Assembly (NCBI RefSeq): GCF_030211955.1
Contig: NZ_JASODI010000005.1
Location: forward strand, 1 to 64,000
Direction of reading: 5' to 3'
DNA: 64,000 nt
Origin: Corynebacterium frankenforstense
GTDB lineage: Bacteria; Actinomycetota; Actinomycetes; Mycobacteriales; Mycobacteriaceae
The position numbers and the translations under genes were made by a program. Every line of letters starts with the position of its first letter. Position 1 is the first letter of the stretch. Below the pieces are notes generated by a model, which had not been told where the DNA came from, did not search any database, and was given only the letters and a program-made list of their open reading frames with translations. This document shows, one piece after another, positions 32,161 to 41,016 of the stretch.

Positions 32161-33261
32161 ATGAACTCTGCAAGGTTTGGCTCCACTGGCCGCGCGGCCC
32201 GGTCCGCCACCGGCCCCCGACCCGCCCGCGGCGCGCGCGGCAACCACACGGCGCGCGCCACCCGCGGCGCGCTCGCGGCCGTCGTCGCCGTCGTGACCGC
32301 CCTCGCCCTGACCGCCTGCTCCGCCACCGGCGGTGCCCCGCGCAACCGCGGCGGCGACGGCGCGGGCAGCGGGGGAGTGGACACCCCGCGCATGACGGTC
32401 GCGATGGTCAGCCACGGCGCGCCGGGCGACACCTTCTGGGACCTGGTGCGCAAGGGCGCCGAGGACGCCGCGCAGAAGGACAACATCGAGCTGCGCTACT
32501 CCTCGCACCCCGAGCTTCCCGAACAGGCCAACCTGATCCGCAACGCCGTCGACTCCCAGGTCGACGGCCTCGCGGTGACCATGCCGAACCCGGACTCGCT
32601 GGGCCCGGTGGTCCAGACCGCCGTCGACGCCGGCATCCCGACCGTCGGCCTGAACTCCGGCATGGACCGCTACCAGGACTTCGGCATGGCCGCCTTCTTC
32701 GGCCAGGAGGAGAAGGTCGCCGGGCGCAAGGCCGGCGTGCGCCTCGGCGATGAGGGCGCGAAGAAGGTCCTCTGCGTCATCCACGAGCAGGGCAACTCCT
32801 CGCAGGAGTCGCGCTGTGCGGGCCTGAAGGAGGGCCTCAACGACACCGCCCCGGGCGGCCAGGTCGAGCTGCTCTACGTCAACGGCATGGACCTCACCGC
32901 CGTCGAGTCGACGCTGCAGGCCAAGCTGTCCCAGGACCGCTCGGTCGACTGGGTCATGGGCCTGGTCGCCCCGGTCGCGCTGACCGCGGTCTCCGCGCGC
33001 GAGCAGGCCGGCGCCGAGGCGAGGATCGCCACCTTCGACACCAACGCCGAGCTCGTCGGCGCGATCGAGGACGGCGAGGTCGAGTTCGCCGTCGACCAGC
33101 AGCCCTACCTGCAGGGCTACCTGGCCGTCGACACGCTGTGGCTGGCCCACCGCAACGGCTCCGCGCCCGGTGGCGCGCGCCCGGTCTACACCGGCCCGAG
33201 CTTCGTTGACGCCTCGAACGTCGACAAGATCGCCGAGGCGGCCAAGGAGGGGTTGCGTTGA
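32161..33261 (+). CDS. Sugar ABC transporter substrate-binding lipoprotein
   Basis: 366 residues. A Tat/Sec-type N-terminus with Arg-rich leader and hydrophobic core ends in the lipobox LTAC (Cys near residue 46), so the mature protein is membrane-anchored outside the cell. The rest is a periplasmic-binding-protein type 1 fold (MVSHGAPGDTFWDLVRKGAEDAA, GLAVTMPNPD, MGLVAPVALTAV), as in ribose/xylose/inositol binders. Ligand unknown. First gene of an importer operon with permease and ATPase. Confidence 0.92.
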   Translation: MNSARFGSTGRAARSATGPRPARGARGNHTARATRGALAAVVAVVTALALTACSATGGAPRNRGGDGAGSGGVDTPRMTVAMVSHGAPGDTFWDLVRKGAEDAAQKDNIELRYSSHPELPEQANLIRNAVDSQVDGLAVTMPNPDSLGPVVQTAVDAGIPTVGLNSGMDRYQDFGMAAFFGQEEKVAGRKAGVRLGDEGAKKVLCVIHEQGNSSQESRCAGLKEGLNDTAPGGQVELLYVNGMDLTAVESTLQAKLSQDRSVDWVMGLVAPVALTAVSAREQAGAEARIATFDTNAELVGAIEDGEVEFAVDQQPYLQGYLAVDTLWLAHRNGSAPGGARPVYTGPSFVDASNVDKIAEAAKEGLR

Positions 33262-34535
33262 GCGAGGCCACCCCGATTTCCGACGCCGCGCCCGGCACCG
33301 CGGGCGCGCCCCGCGCCGCGGGTGCGGAGAGCGCCGGCGCGGAGAGCGTCTCCCGCGACGACCGCCTGCAGACCTCCACGAGGCTGCAGTCCCTGCTGCG
33401 CCGCCCGGAGCTGTCCAGCCTGCTCGGCGCGATCCTGATCTTCGCGCTCTTCTTCGCCGTCGCCCCGGCCTTCCGCAGCCTCGACGCGTTCGCCACGGTG
33501 CTCTACGCCTCCTCGACGATCGGTATCATCGCCGTCGGCGTGGGCCTGCTGATGATCGGCGACGAGTTCGACCTCTCCTCGGGCGTGGCCGTGACCACCT
33601 ACGCGCTGGTGGCGACCATGCTCAACTACAACTTGTGGCTGAACTCCTGGGTCGGCGCGGCGATCTCGCTGGCCACCGCGCTGATCATCGGTGCGCTCAA
33701 CGGCTACCTGGTCACCCGCACCGGAATCCCGTCCTTCCTGATCACCCTGGCCGCCTTCCTGATGCTGCAGGGCCTGAACCTGGCGATCACCAAACTGGTC
33801 ACCGGCCAGGTGGCCACCCCGACGATCTCGGACATGGAGGGCTTCGACTCCGCCCGCGCCTTCTTCGCCTCCTCGGTGAGCGTCTTCGGCGTGCAGGTGC
33901 GCGTGACCGTCTTCTGGTGGCTGCTCTTCGTGGCCGTTGCCACCGTGGTGCTCTACCGCACGCGGGTGGGCAACTGGATCTTCGCCGTCGGCGGCGACCA
34001 GAAGGCCGCCCGCGCCGTGGGCGTGCCGGTGCGCGCCACCAAGATCGGCCTGTTCATGACGGTCGCCTTCTGCGCCTGGTTCGTCGGCATGCACAACCTG
34101 TTCATGTTCGACTCGATCCAGGCCGGCCAGGGCGTGGGCAACGAGTTCATCTACATCATCGCCGCCGTCATCGGCGGCTGCTCGCTGACCGGCGGGCGCG
34201 GCACGGCGATCGGCACCGCCATCGGCGCGCTGATCTTCGGCATGACCAACCAGGGCATCGTCTACGCCGGCTGGAACCCGGACTGGTTCAAGTTCTTCCT
34301 CGGCGCGATGCTGCTGTGGGCCGTGCTGACCAACAACTCGTTCACGCGCTGGGCCGCCGCCGGCCTGCCGGGGCGAAAGCCCCGCACGCTTGACGACGCC
34401 GCGCCTGCCCCACGCACGGCGCCCGAGGGAGCCGACGCGCGCGGCACCGCCGCGCGCGGGGCGCGCGACGCCGCAGGTACGCGCGAGGGGAAGCAGCGCG
34501 ACGTCGTCAATCCGGAAGGAGAGTCCCATGAGTGA
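33258..34535 (+). CDS. Ribose-type sugar ABC transporter permease
   Basis: 425 residues, with eight to ten membrane helices of the RbsC/FrcB family: SSTIGIIAVGVGLLMIGDEFDLS, NGYLVTRTGIPSFLITLA, IFAVGGDQKAARAVGVPV and GGCSLTGGRGTAIGTAIGA are family signatures. The N-terminal 45 and C-terminal 65 residues are disordered, and each carries copies of the dispersed 11-bp motif (33277-33287; 34390-34400 and 34500-34510). Overlaps the binding-protein gene by 4 bases. Confidence 0.93.
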   Translation: MSEATPISDAAPGTAGAPRAAGAESAGAESVSRDDRLQTSTRLQSLLRRPELSSLLGAILIFALFFAVAPAFRSLDAFATVLYASSTIGIIAVGVGLLMIGDEFDLSSGVAVTTYALVATMLNYNLWLNSWVGAAISLATALIIGALNGYLVTRTGIPSFLITLAAFLMLQGLNLAITKLVTGQVATPTISDMEGFDSARAFFASSVSVFGVQVRVTVFWWLLFVAVATVVLYRTRVGNWIFAVGGDQKAARAVGVPVRATKIGLFMTVAFCAWFVGMHNLFMFDSIQAGQGVGNEFIYIIAAVIGGCSLTGGRGTAIGTAIGALIFGMTNQGIVYAGWNPDWFKFFLGAMLLWAVLTNNSFTRWAAAGLPGRKPRTLDDAAPAPRTAPEGADARGTAARGARDAAGTREGKQRDVVNPEGESHE

Positions 34536-35292
34536 GCCGCTGGTTGAACTGCGCGAGGTCACCAAGTCCTACGGGCCGTTCGACGCGCTGCGCGGCGTCG
34601 GGTTCGCCGTCCGCGCCGGGTCGGTTACCTGCGTGCTCGGCGACAACGGCGCCGGCAAGTCCACGCTGATCAAGGTGCTCGCCGGGCTGCACCGGCAGAC
34701 CTCCGGGCAGCTGCTCATCGACGGCGAGGAGGTCACCTTCTCCGGCCCGCGCGACGCGCTGGACCACGGCATCGCCACGGTCTACCAGGACCTGGCCGTC
34801 GTCGGGCAGATGAGCGTGTGGCGCAACTTCTTCCTCGGCCAGGAGCTGAAAGGCCGTCTCGGCTGGCTGCGCGTCGACGAGATGCGCGAGACCACCGCCC
34901 GCGCGCTGGTCGAGATGGGCATCGACATCCCGGACGTCGACGTGCCGGTCGACTCCCTGTCGGGCGGACAGCGCCAGGTGCTCGCGATCGCGCGCGCGGT
35001 GCACTTCGGCGCGCGCCTGCTCATCCTCGACGAGCCGACCGCCGCGCTGGGTGTCAAGCAGTCCGGGATGGTGTTGCGGCTGATCGCCGCGGCGCGCGAC
35101 CGGGGCCTGGGCGTCGTGTTCATCACGCACAACCCGCACCACGCGTGGCTGGTCGGCGACCGGTTCGTGCTGCTCAACCTGGGCCGCCAGACCATGGACG
35201 CCGCTCACGACGAGACGAGCCTCGATGAGCTGACCCTCGAGATGTCCGGCGGCGGGGAGCTCGAGGAGATCTCCGAGCAGCTGCGGGCCTAG
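34528..35292 (+). CDS. Sugar ABC transporter ATP-binding protein (single domain)
   Basis: 254 residues with Walker A GDNGAGKST, Q-loop YQDLAVV, signature LSGGQRQVL, Walker B LLILDEPTAALG and switch histidine FITHNPHHA. It has one nucleotide-binding domain, like FrcA, rather than the fused double domain of RbsA, so it must act as a homodimer. ATG 34528 follows GGAAGGAGAG and overlaps the permease stop by 8 bases. No sugar kinase or regulator lies next to the operon, so the sugar is not indicated. Confidence 0.92.
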   Translation: MSEPLVELREVTKSYGPFDALRGVGFAVRAGSVTCVLGDNGAGKSTLIKVLAGLHRQTSGQLLIDGEEVTFSGPRDALDHGIATVYQDLAVVGQMSVWRNFFLGQELKGRLGWLRVDEMRETTARALVEMGIDIPDVDVPVDSLSGGQRQVLAIARAVHFGARLLILDEPTAALGVKQSGMVLRLIAAARDRGLGVVFITHNPHHAWLVGDRFVLLNLGRQTMDAAHDETSLDELTLEMSGGGELEEISEQLRA

Positions 35293-35335
35293 GCGCGGCC
35301 GGGACGGCCGGGAGAGCCGTCTGCACATGCACAAG

Positions 35336-35368
35336 CGCCCCGCCGGACAGGGGGTGTCCGGCGGGGCG
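35336..35368. terminator. Bidirectional terminator between convergent genes
   Basis: CGCCCCGCCGGACA, loop GGGGG, TGTCCGGCGGGGCG is a perfect 14-bp stem between the sugar ATPase and the convergent coiled-coil gene. There is no real T-run, so efficiency is uncertain. Confidence 0.65.
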
Positions 35369-35388
35369 TCGCGGCGGTGGGGGCGTGC

Positions 35389-36486
35389 CTAGGCGCGGCC
35401 GTCCTCCTTGGCGTCGCGCTTGGCGGCGGCGTCGTGCTCGGCCTTCGCGTCGCGGGCGTCGTTGTCGCGGGCGGCCTTCTTGGCGGCCTCGGCCTCGGCG
35501 TCGGTCAGCCTGCGGGAACCGCCGGCCGGCGCGGCGTCGGCGTCGTTCTCGCGGACGTAGTGCTGGCTGACCTCGTTGTCGACCTCCGGCTCGGAGACCG
35601 TCACCGCGTCGAGGTTGCCGTCCTCGGGCTCGTCTTCGACCAGGCGGTGCTTGGCGGAGTCCTCGGCGTCCTCGACGGCCTCGTCGGCGCGGGCGGTGCG
35701 GTCCATGACCTCGTTCTCGGAGCGGTGGCGCTCGAGCTGCTCGTCGAGGGAGGCCAGCAGCTCCTCGCCATCCTTGGTCAGCCCGCCCTCGGCGGCCTGC
35801 GCCTTGAGCACGGTCTCCTCCTGCGGGGTGCGCGGGGCCTCGGCCGGCGCGGCGGGGGCGTCGTCGCCGGTCTCGGTGGAGTAGACGAGCTTCGAGTCGC
35901 CGCGGGTCTGGGCGTGCTCCTCGACGCGCGGCGGGATCAGACCGGCCGGGTCCTGCTTCTCGCGGCTGAACCAGTAGTAGAGGCCGCCGCCGACCGCGGC
36001 CAGGGCGGTGCCCAGGCCGACGAGCAGCCAGGTGCGGCGGCGCTTGTCCTTCTTGGCCTTGCCGGTGATCTTGTCGATCTTCTTCTGGGCCTTCTCGGCG
36101 GCCTTGTTGCCGGCCGCCAGCGCCTTGCGGCGGGTGCGCTTGCTCATCTTCTTCGCCTTGAGCGCAGCGGACTCCTGGGCGTCGGCGGCGTCCTGCAGGT
36201 AATCGTGCGAGCTCTCGCGGGCCTCCTTGAGGGCCTTCTCGATGCGCTTGCGGGTCTCGGCGGTCAGGGTGCCGGCGTCGTCGGCCAGGTCGGAGGCGCG
36301 GTCGCCGAGCTTGGCCACGGCGTCCTTGCCGGCCTTCTTCACGTCGCCGGCGACGTCGTCGTAGTTGTCCGCCGCGCCGAGCAGCGCGTCGTAGGCCTCC
36401 GAGGCCTTCCGGTCCCGGAAGTCGCTGTAGCGCTCCCAGGCGTCCTTTCCGGCGGCGAGAGCCATCTTCAACGTCGAGGTGTTCAT
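35389..36486 (-). CDS. Coiled-coil membrane protein of unknown function
   Basis: 365 residues. The N-terminal 150 are helical and charged (DVKKAGKDAVAKLGDRASDLADDAG resembles apolipoprotein/LEA-type repeats), then a basic stretch (KKDKRRR), one membrane helix (TWLLVGLGTALAAVGGGLYYWF, about 155-176) and an acidic, disordered 190-residue tail ending in Ala/Lys/Asp repeats. No enzyme motif seen. The topology suggests a membrane-anchored cell-envelope or stress protein. Not recognised beyond this. Confidence 0.75.
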   Translation of the reverse strand: MNTSTLKMALAAGKDAWERYSDFRDRKASEAYDALLGAADNYDDVAGDVKKAGKDAVAKLGDRASDLADDAGTLTAETRKRIEKALKEARESSHDYLQDAADAQESAALKAKKMSKRTRRKALAAGNKAAEKAQKKIDKITGKAKKDKRRRTWLLVGLGTALAAVGGGLYYWFSREKQDPAGLIPPRVEEHAQTRGDSKLVYSTETGDDAPAAPAEAPRTPQEETVLKAQAAEGGLTKDGEELLASLDEQLERHRSENEVMDRTARADEAVEDAEDSAKHRLVEDEPEDGNLDAVTVSEPEVDNEVSQHYVRENDADAAPAGGSRRLTDAEAEAAKKAARDNDARDAKAEHDAAAKRDAKEDGRA

Positions 36487-36590
36487 CGGGGCGATCCTTT
36501 GCGTGGTCGGCTGCGGTCAGTGCTTTTGGTTCCCAGGGTAGCCACGCGGCGCGACACGCGCGGGCGGGCGAGTGATCTACACTGGCCGAC

Positions 36591-37118
36591 ATGACTCTCA
36601 AGACCGCTACCGCGATCCTGCACACCAACCACGGTGACATCACCGTCGAGCTCTTCGGCAACCACGCGCCGAAGACCGTCGCGAACTTCACCGGCCTGGC
36701 CGAGGGATCCATCGACTACAGCAGCGAGAACGCCGCCGGCACCACCTCGGGCCCGTTCTACGACGGCTCAATCTTCCACCGCATCATCAAGGGCTTCATG
36801 ATCCAGGGCGGCGACCCGACCGGCACCGGCATGGGCGGCCCGGGCTACAAGTTCGAGGACGAGTTCCACCCGGAGCTGCGATTCGACCGCGCCTACCTGC
36901 TGGCCATGGCCAACGCGGGCCCCGGCACCAACGGCTCGCAGTTCTTCATCACGGTCGCGCCGACCCCGCACCTGAACAACCACCACACCATCTTCGGTGA
37001 GGTCACCGACGAGGCCTCCCGCAAGGTCGTCGACGAGATCTCCGCGGTCGCCACCGACCGACGTGACCGTCCGAAGGAGGATGTGGTCATCGAGTCGATC
37101 GAGGTCCAGGAGGCCTAA
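36591..37118 (+). CDS. ppiA: Peptidyl-prolyl cis-trans isomerase, cyclophilin type
   Basis: 175 residues, cytoplasmic. Cyclophilin active-site segments are present: [48 protein letters not shown] and [10 protein letters not shown]. Catalyses proline isomerisation in protein folding. TACACT at 36578-36583 lies 7 bases before the ATG without a ribosome site, so it is probably leaderless. Its place between gyrA and the pkn cluster is conserved in Corynebacteriales. Confidence 0.95.
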   Translation: MTLKTATAILHTNHGDITVELFGNHAPKTVANFTGLAEGSIDYSSENAAGTTSGPFYDGSIFHRIIKGFMIQGGDPTGTGMGGPGYKFEDEFHPELRFDRAYLLAMANAGPGTNGSQFFITVAPTPHLNNHHTIFGEVTDEASRKVVDEISAVATDRRDRPKEDVVIESIEVQEA

Positions 37119-37198
37119 GGCCGTCAATTTCCGACGCCCGCGCCCACACCCGTGGCGCGCCCCACCCGTCGGAGCGTGGGCCGGCTGACGCCGGCCCG

Positions 37199-37235
37199 AC
37201 CGCCCTTCCCGCCGTGTGCGGGAGGGCGGTTTTTG
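37199..37235 (+). terminator. ppiA terminator
   Basis: ACCGCCCTTCCCGC pairs with GCGGGAGGGCGGT (one bulge) and is followed by TTTTT. A copy of the 11-bp motif (37128-37138) lies between the stop codon and the hairpin. Confidence 0.9.
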
Positions 37236-37316
37236 CGTGTCGGGGGTCTTTGAGGTGGGCCGGGGGAGGTGCGGGGTGCGGGCCCGGGGCGCCGCCGGTC
37301 GCGGAACGCGACACCC

Positions 37317-37350
37317 TGTCGCTAAGATAGCGACATAGTGTTGCTAACAT
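37317..37350 (+). promoter_or_regulatory. Candidate TetR operator upstream of the FtsX-type exporter
   Basis: TGTCGCTA-AGA-TAGCGACA (37317-37335) is a perfect 8-bp inverted repeat. A related half-site, TGTTGCTA, follows at 37339-37346. It lies 60-90 bp before the permease start. The operon ends with a TetR regulator, the likely ligand-responsive repressor of this site. Confidence 0.65.
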
Positions 37351-37405
37351 GCTCCGGCAACGGCCGCACGGCCGTGACCGCACCCCCCGACCAGGAAGTT
37401 TCACC

Positions 37406-38554
37406 ATGTACCTAGCCTGGCGCGAAATGCTCTTCGCGCGCGCCCGCTTTCTCCTCATGGGCGTCGTCCTGGCGCTCATGTCCATGCTCGTGGTCATCAT
37501 CTCCGGGCTGACGGCCGGACTGGTCAACGACGGCGTCTCCGGCATCAAGGCGATGGACAGCGACGTCATCGCCTTCGCCGAGGGCACCCAGACCGACTCC
37601 GCCTTCACCCGCTCCGTCGTCGACGCCACCGACGCGCGGGAGCTCGCCGCCACTGACGGGGTGGCCGCGGCCGCCCCGCTGGGGCTGTCCATCGTCAACG
37701 CCCACAACCAGGACGGCACCGCCGTGGATCTCACCCTCTTCGGCGTCGAGCCCGGCTCCTTCCTGGCACCGGAGGGCCTGCCGGCGATGCGCACCGAGGC
37801 CCACCCCGGCGCACCGACCGCGACCCCGCACGACGTCGTGGTCTCCTCCACCCTCGAGGACGAGGGCGTGTCGGTCGGCGACACCGTGACCATCGACCGC
37901 CTCGAGATCCCGCTGCACGTCGTCGGCTTCACCGACGGCCAGCGCACCTTCGGCCACGTCGACATCGCCTACCTGCCGCTCGACGTCTGGCAGGAGGTCC
38001 ACGCCGGCGCCCGCCACGGCGAGGCCGTGGACCCCGCGGCCTACGGGGAGGCCTCCGTCATCGCCGCGCGCACCGCAGACAAGCCCGACACCGAGGCGCT
38101 CTCCGAGGCCTCCGGGCTGGACGTGCGCACCCTCGAGGAGAGCTTCGACTCCTCGCCCGGCTACGCCGCCGAGACCATGACGCTGTCGATGATCACGTGG
38201 TTCCTCTTCGTCATCGCCGCGCTCGTCACCGGCGCGTTCTTCCTGGTCTGGACGATCCAGCGCGCCGGGAGCATCGCCACGCTGCGCGCCATGGGCGCCA
38301 CCAGGGGCTTCCTGCTGCGCGACAGCCTCGGCCAGGCCGTCGTGGTCCTGGCCGTGTCCATCCTCGTCGGCCTGCTCATCGCGGTCGGCCTGGGCAGCCT
38401 GCTCGAGTCGACGGCCATGCCCTACGCCACCGAGCTCGGCCCCGTCCTCGGCGGAGGCGCGCTGCTGTTCGTCTCCGGCCTCATCGGCGCGCTCGTCGCG
38501 GTCGTGCGCGTCACCCGAACCGATCCGCTGGAAGCCCTGGGAGAGAACCGATGA
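37406..38554 (+). CDS. FtsX-type ABC exporter permease (HrtB/DevC-like)
   Basis: 382 residues: one N-terminal membrane helix (FLLMGVVLALMSMLVVIISGL), a roughly 220-residue extracellular domain and three C-terminal helices with the FtsX core (MITWFLFVIAALVTGAFFLVWTI, IATLRAMGATRGFLLRDSL). This topology matches MacB/HrtB/DevC mechanotransmission exporters; the N-terminus YLAWREMLFARARF resembles HrtB heme exporters, but heme is not proven. ATG 37406 follows AGGAAG. Overlaps the ATPase start by 4 bases. Confidence 0.88.
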   Translation: MYLAWREMLFARARFLLMGVVLALMSMLVVIISGLTAGLVNDGVSGIKAMDSDVIAFAEGTQTDSAFTRSVVDATDARELAATDGVAAAAPLGLSIVNAHNQDGTAVDLTLFGVEPGSFLAPEGLPAMRTEAHPGAPTATPHDVVVSSTLEDEGVSVGDTVTIDRLEIPLHVVGFTDGQRTFGHVDIAYLPLDVWQEVHAGARHGEAVDPAAYGEASVIAARTADKPDTEALSEASGLDVRTLEESFDSSPGYAAETMTLSMITWFLFVIAALVTGAFFLVWTIQRAGSIATLRAMGATRGFLLRDSLGQAVVVLAVSILVGLLIAVGLGSLLESTAMPYATELGPVLGGGALLFVSGLIGALVAVVRVTRTDPLEALGENR

Positions 38555-39225
38555 GCACAGCACTGCAACTTTCCGACGTCACGGTCACCTACAGCGACGG
38601 CGACTCGCAGGTCACCGCCCTCGACGACGTCTCGATCACCGTCGCCCCCGGCGAGTTCGTCGCCGTGGTCGGACCCTCCGGCTCCGGCAAGTCCACCCTG
38701 CTGGCCGTCGCCGGCGCGCTGACCACCCCGGCCACCGGGAAGGTCACCGTGGCAGGCGTGGAGGTCACCGGCCTCGACGACACGGCCCTGGCCAAGGTCC
38801 GCCGCGAGCACATCGGCTTCGTCTTCCAGTCCTCCGGCAGCCTGCCCTCTGCGCTTTCCGCCGAGCAGCAGCTCGAGCTCGCCGCCCGCGTGGCCGGCGG
38901 CTGGGGCCGTCACACCGGCGCGGAGCTTTTGGAGAAGGTCGGCATGACCCACCGGGCGAAGAACCGCCCGGGCAGCCTCTCCGGCGGCGAGCGCCAGCGC
39001 GTCGGCATCGCCCGCGCCCTGGTCGGCGACCCGCAGATCCTGCTCGTCGACGAGCCGACCGCCGCGCTCGACCGCCACCGCTCCCAGGAGATCGTGGCCC
39101 TTTTGGCCAAGGAGTGCCACGACTTCAACGTCGCCGGCGTGATGGTCACCCACGACCACGAGGTCCTCGGCCACTGCGACCGCGTCTTCGAGATGGTCGA
39201 CGGCCGGCTCAGCCCGGTCGCCTGA
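38551..39225 (+). CDS. ABC exporter ATP-binding protein (LolD/HrtA-like)
   Basis: 224 residues with Walker A GPSGSGKSTLL, Q-loop FVFQSSGSLPSAL, signature LSGGERQRV, Walker B ILLVDEPTAALD and MVTHDHEVL. The short MacB/LolD/HrtA type that works with FtsX-fold permeases. ATG overlaps the permease stop. A copy of the 11-bp motif falls in its first codons (38570-38580). Confidence 0.92.
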   Translation: MSTALQLSDVTVTYSDGDSQVTALDDVSITVAPGEFVAVVGPSGSGKSTLLAVAGALTTPATGKVTVAGVEVTGLDDTALAKVRREHIGFVFQSSGSLPSALSAEQQLELAARVAGGWGRHTGAELLEKVGMTHRAKNRPGSLSGGERQRVGIARALVGDPQILLVDEPTAALDRHRSQEIVALLAKECHDFNVAGVMVTHDHEVLGHCDRVFEMVDGRLSPVA

Positions 39226-39246
39226 GCCGCATCTAGACTCGGGCCC

Positions 39247-39831
39247 ATGCCGAAGACCCAGGGGCGCACCGTCGCCGAGCACCGCAGCGTGCAGCACCGC
39301 GCGGTGCTCGAGGCGACCGAGCGGCTGATCGTTCAGGGCCACGGCAGGATGCCCTCGGTCGGCGAGGTCGCCGCCGAGGTCGGCCTGGCCCGCTCGAGCA
39401 TCTACCGCTACGCCTCCTCCCAGCACGACCTGCTGGTCCAGCTGCTGGTCAACGCCACCGACACCTGGAACGAGAAGCTCGAGGCGCGCCTGCGCACGGT
39501 GCCCGCCGACCCGGCCGAGCGCATCTGCGCCTACGTCGACGCCGCGCTCGACCTCTTCGCCAACGGCTCCCACGGGCCGCTGATGGTCGCCGTGCAGAAC
39601 TTCCCCGAGGCCTTCACCGACGAGAAGGTCCAGGCCTCCCACGCCGGGTTCACCACCGTGCTCGACGAGCTGTGCCCGGGGGTCTCCCCGCTGGACTTCT
39701 CGCTGCTCAACGCCGCGATCCTGCGGGCGGCCGAGCTGGTCGGCGAGTCGGCCGACCGGCAGGCCGATTACGCGCAGGCGACCGCGACCCTGCACCGGAT
39801 GGCGAAGGCCGTCGCGGCGGGCCGCGTCTGA
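39247..39831 (+). CDS. TetR-family transcriptional regulator
   Basis: 194 residues. The N-terminal helix-turn-helix GRMPSVGEVAAEVGLARSSIYRYASSQHDLL is typical of TetR; the C-terminal two thirds would bind a ligand. It lies directly after the ABC exporter genes, so it probably represses them through 37317-37350. TAGACT at 39234-39239, 7 bases before the ATG and without a ribosome site, gives it its own leaderless promoter. Confidence 0.9.
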   Translation: MPKTQGRTVAEHRSVQHRAVLEATERLIVQGHGRMPSVGEVAAEVGLARSSIYRYASSQHDLLVQLLVNATDTWNEKLEARLRTVPADPAERICAYVDAALDLFANGSHGPLMVAVQNFPEAFTDEKVQASHAGFTTVLDELCPGVSPLDFSLLNAAILRAAELVGESADRQADYAQATATLHRMAKAVAAGRV

Positions 39832-39854
39832 GCCGTTGCGGTAGCTTTCTGGGT

Positions 39855-40667
39855 ATGCAGGATCAGTCGTCAGGCGGTCCGGACTTCGCACCGCAGGAAG
39901 GCCCCGGCCCGGTGGGACAGCCCGGCCAGCCGGGACAGCCCGGGTCGGTGGCTCAGCCAGGCCCGGCCCGCAACCCTGCCCCCGGGCGCCCCGGCCCGCC
40001 CGGGCCGGTCGACATCGCGCGCCGCTGGTTCCGCGACGTGCCCGTGACCACCGGCATCACCGCCGCCCTGCTTGCGGTGTGGCTGGTCTGCGCCCTGCAG
40101 GCCCGCTCGATCACCGCCACCGGTGGTGCCCCGCTCGCCCGCGCCTGGATGCTCTGGGGCCCGGAGCTCCTCACCGGCCTGGGCCCGCTGCGCGCGCTGG
40201 GCTTCATGTTCGTCCACATGGACGCCTCGCACGTGCTGCTCAACGGGCTGATGACGCTGTTCATCGGCCGCGAGATCGAGCGCGCCTACGGTTCGGGCGT
40301 CTTCGCCGCCGCCTGGCTGATCTCCGGGCTGGGCTCGGCGCTGGCGGTGCTCATGCTCGACCCGCTCGCGCCCACCGGGGGCGCCTCGGGCGCCGTCTAC
40401 GGCCTGATGGCGGTGCTGGTGGGACTCGCCGCGAAGAACAAGGCGGACCTGCGCGCGCCGCTGGCGCTCGTCGGCGTCAACATCGTCTACACGCTCATCG
40501 CGGCCAACGTCTCGCTGTGGGGACACCTCGGCGGGCTGGCCGCGGGTGCGGTCGTCGCGCTGCTGCTGGTCACCCGCCGCCCGGGGCTCCGCTGGGCCGG
40601 GTTCGTCGCGGCGCTGACCGCCGTCGTCGCCGCGTTGGCCGGTTACGTCGTCACGGGCGGTTACTGA
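39855..40667 (+). CDS. Rhomboid-family intramembrane serine protease
   Basis: 270 residues. A Gly/Pro/Gln-rich cytoplasmic N-terminus of about 55 residues precedes six membrane helices. The rhomboid landmarks are present: HVLLNGLMTLFIGREIE (HxxxN), the nucleophile in GGASGAVYGL and the catalytic His in WGHLGGLAAG. Substrates unknown. A rhomboid after ppiA is the usual corynebacterial arrangement. TAGCTT 7 bases before the ATG suggests a leaderless mRNA. Confidence 0.93.
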   Translation: MQDQSSGGPDFAPQEGPGPVGQPGQPGQPGSVAQPGPARNPAPGRPGPPGPVDIARRWFRDVPVTTGITAALLAVWLVCALQARSITATGGAPLARAWMLWGPELLTGLGPLRALGFMFVHMDASHVLLNGLMTLFIGREIERAYGSGVFAAAWLISGLGSALAVLMLDPLAPTGGASGAVYGLMAVLVGLAAKNKADLRAPLALVGVNIVYTLIAANVSLWGHLGGLAAGAVVALLLVTRRPGLRWAGFVAALTAVVAALAGYVVTGGY

Positions 40668-40680
40668 CGGGCCCCGCCGT

Positions 40681-40776
40681 GCCGGGGGAGGGGAGAGCCG
40701 GGGGAGGGGCGCGCCGGGGGAGGGGCGCGCCGGGGGAGGGGCGCGCCGGGGGAGGGGAGAGCCGGGGGAGGGGAGA
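40681..40776. repeat. 16-bp tandem repeat, six units
   Basis: Units of GCCGGGGGAGGGG plus AGA or CGC start at 40681, 40697, 40713, 40729, 40745 and 40761. Units 1, 5 and 6 end AGA and units 2-4 end CGC, a block structure suggesting recent slippage or unequal exchange. The G-runs could form G-quadruplex DNA. It lies just after the rhomboid gene. Confidence 0.9.
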
Positions 40777-41016
40777 GCCCCGGGAATGCGGTGACCACCA
40801 CAGTGGTCACCTGAGAGAGATTCACCGCGCTTGCGCTGCGTGTCCCGGGGCCCTGTGGCATCCTGCGGGTGAAAGCGCCCCCGAAGCCCGGGGGCACGGG
40901 GGAGATCGGACAACGCGGGGTTCACCTGCGCGCCGGTCCGGGGGTGACCACGGGGTGGGAATCACGGTCCACGACGGCAGGTCTGCGACCTGGGGGATGG
41001 GGAAGACTGCGGCGTG

